64,000 bases of DNA from a virus. Position numbers and translations under genes: made by a program. Position 1 is the first letter of the stretch, and every line of letters starts with the position of its first letter. The stretch is from positions 1 through 64,000 of IMG/VR virus record IMGVR_UViG_3300050821_001592, one strand, 5' to 3'. Below, piece by piece: positions 62,410 through 64,000 of this stretch. The notes beneath the pieces are model-generated. The model had not been told where the DNA came from and searched no databases. It was given only the letters and a program-made list of their open reading frames with translations.

Positions 62410-64000
62410 TTCGGCCCCCGAGGGTGTGTCGTAAACCAGTCAACAACTAAATCCTGTCTTAACGGCGGACGCATCGGGTTACCGTTATTCCCACGACGAT
62501 ACTTTGGGTCTACCCACGACTTATCTCGATATTTCGCGGGAGCCGCTGAGGGGGTATCTTGATTTCTCACGGCATACGCATCCCGCATCACCTGATTATT
62601 GTAGACGTTCGGGGTGTCACAGAGATGCGATGTGATGAAATCGTTGTCTCGATGCGGTCGGTCGGTCGGTCGTCCGTATCGGGGGTCATGCTTCAGAAGA
62701 ATTCCGAAAGGGGCAAGAGAGCGCCCGACCCATCTATCCTCAGCCCAATCGTTAACGGGCACCGTCAGGACTAATTCAGTCGCTTTCTTACTGAGCCAAT
62801 AACCCGCCCCGCCTGAAGCGTATTTCGCGCCGGAACCTCCGCATTGATGACCTGTATATTCCGTGTCTTCAAACCCACTATCCATTAACTTCGGAATGTC
62901 AATGAAGGTGTCAGGGAAACATTGGAATATGTAGTCATATCCGTGGTCCAGAGCCCAGCGATGGCTATGCCATGTCTTGTGACCTAAATAGAGATATCCA
63001 TCAGGGCAATCAAGTACAACCTCGTCTTCCTGTGGGGTGTATGTGAAGGGGTCTTGAATTTTCGTGGAAATAGCTTTGTGTTTGTGCCCGCGAGTCGCGT
63101 GGGTCACGGAGTCTTCCAACCGAGATTCGTCCTCAACACTAACCGGGGTTCCGTTTCCTATGAAGAACCTATGGTCTAGAATTTTATGGTCGACGTCCTG
63201 TGCATACGTCTCGCGAATGGCTTGGTTATCGCCGTTTGTAGCACCTGTGACCCAGCTCGAAACGGCAATCAACGCCTTGAACGGTTGCGCCTGCATCGCC
63301 TTTCTAAGAGCGTGCATACGAGACGGCGTATATCCAGCCTTGAATCCCGCGTGCGTGGTAATGATATTGTTATACGGGCTGATGTCGTTATCACTATATC
63401 GAACATCGTGTTTCAACACAATGCCCTTGGCTTGTGCGAGTGTCGGAAACCAACTATCGTCTGCACAACAATTAATCCGAGCTTCAATGACCCGAGACAT
63501 TGTCTTACGACTTACCCACCAACCAGAACCTCCCGCGACGTTTCGTCCGTTCGGTCCACCGATGAAGTCATATTTCTCGAACCCACTACGCATCAGACGA
63601 GCGATGTCAACATACGTGTCAACGTCGCATTTGAATACGAAGTCATACCCTTGTGTGTAAGCCCATCGAAATATTTCTCGAACCTTAACGGCGAGATGGA
63701 CGTAGTCGTCAGGAACCGGGAGGATAACCTCGTCTACTTGTGGGTCTACCGGAAGTTCCGCCGCAGTCTCTTTCGCCCGTTCAATCCCCTTAGCTTCGTA
63801 GTCAATACCCCGATTGCTATCGGATGTACCCCGCTGGGACTCCCAGATGGCGGCTTCGTCGTCATCTGTCGGGGTGTCATCCCCGATAAAAAATTTGTAA
63901 TCAACTGTTGGGTGTTGTCGAATATCAGTCAACCATGTATCACGAACCCCTTGGTTGAACCCGTTGCGGGCGTCCCGGCGGCAGGATGCGATTGCTATCA
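62406..64000 (-). CDS. Tandem-domain glycosyltransferase, 5' end outside window
   Basis: The open frame reaches the window edge, and the upstream codons (IASCRRDARNGFNQGVRDTW) continue the similarity, so the gene is cut. Two GT31-like domains follow each other. The first has GYDFVFKCDVDTYVD with a D-V-D-T motif (Mn/UDP-binding DxD type), and the second has GYDYIFQCFPDTFID, in which the first acidic residue is Phe-Pro. Both share a G-G-x-G-x-W/Y-x-x-S-x-K step. The second domain may be catalytically weak. Likely glycosylation of a virion or host component. Confidence 0.7.
   Translation of the reverse strand, partial: IAIASCRRDARNGFNQGVRDTWLTDIRQHPTVDYKFFIGDDTPTDDDEAAIWESQRGTSDSNRGIDYEAKGIERAKETAAELPVDPQVDEVILPVPDDYVHLAVKVREIFRWAYTQGYDFVFKCDVDTYVDIARLMRSGFEKYDFIGGPNGRNVAGGSGWWVSRKTMSRVIEARINCCADDSWFPTLAQAKGIVLKHDVRYSDNDISPYNNIITTHAGFKAGYTPSRMHALRKAMQAQPFKALIAVSSWVTGATNGDNQAIRETYAQDVDHKILDHRFFIGNGTPVSVEDESRLEDSVTHATRGHKHKAISTKIQDPFTYTPQEDEVVLDCPDGYLYLGHKTWHSHRWALDHGYDYIFQCFPDTFIDIPKLMDSGFEDTEYTGHQCGGSGAKYASGGAGYWLSKKATELVLTVPVNDWAEDRWVGRSLAPFGILLKHDPRYGRPTDRPHRDNDFITSHLCDTPNVYNNQVMRDAYAVRNQDTPSAAPAKYRDKSWVDPKYRRGNNGNPMRPPLRQDLVVDWFTTHPRGPK

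Overview
The window is a contiguous piece of a tailed double-stranded DNA bacteriophage genome, most likely podovirus-like. The support is a large terminase, a 708-residue portal, a scaffold, an N4-gp56-type major capsid protein, very large internal virion or ejection proteins, and no tape-measure, sheath or baseplate genes. Both ends are cut inside genes: a hexapeptide-repeat protein on the left and a glycosyltransferase on the right. No DNA polymerase, RNA polymerase, integrase or repressor is visible. A GH108 endolysin and Shine-Dalgarno starts (GGAGG-like) suggest a Gram-negative bacterial host, but the host cannot be named from this sequence.

Layout. Positions 1-18452 are almost entirely + strand and hold small, tightly packed and often overlapping genes for DNA and RNA metabolism and host takeover. 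They include PD-(D/E)XK nucleases, a metallophosphoesterase, a T4-Rnl1-like RNA ligase, a GroES-like co-chaperonin, a single-ring ClpB-like AAA+ ATPase with an HNH gene inside its 3' end, a DEAH helicase, a MazG-like pyrophosphohydrolase, endonuclease VII, RecA, small membrane proteins, a GH108 endolysin and a minimal kinase-like protein. An intrinsic terminator at 18475-18511 ends this block.

Positions 18510-64000 are entirely - strand and are read from right to left. In that order they hold: (i) tandem-domain glycosyltransferase, methyltransferase, small proteins and a dual-specificity-phosphatase-like gene (64000-58555); (ii) terminase, portal, scaffold, capsid and an HNH gene (58545-50886); (iii) small head-region genes and connector or tail proteins with Ig-like modules, interrupted by a promoter-gene-hairpin cassette (50884-38359); (iv) minor structural and ejection proteins (38351-29555); (v) a putative lysis cassette (28864-27921); (vi) a takeover-like cassette with a metallophosphoesterase-type DNase candidate, a deoxyribosyltransferase-like enzyme and a dATP/dGTP pyrophosphohydrolase-like enzyme (27866-24935); (vii) an HNH gene, an unusual tRNA-like element and tail-fibre or collar proteins (23736-18510).

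How the parts fit together. The + strand genes would process and recombine phage DNA and manage host chaperones and RNA. The - strand genes build the particle, and an isolated nuclease/nucleotide cassette sits between lysis and tail-fibre genes. The most unusual signals are: two tRNA-like genes that break tRNA rules in different ways; a small secreted protein with a 12/12 consensus promoter inside the structural genes; a mini protein sharing two motifs with the major capsid protein; a kinase-like protein that ends right after its DLG motif; the A1-like nuclease cassette; and many long out-of-frame overlaps in which the downstream gene has its own strong ribosome-binding site. Functional names rest on motif reading alone; no database search was possible.
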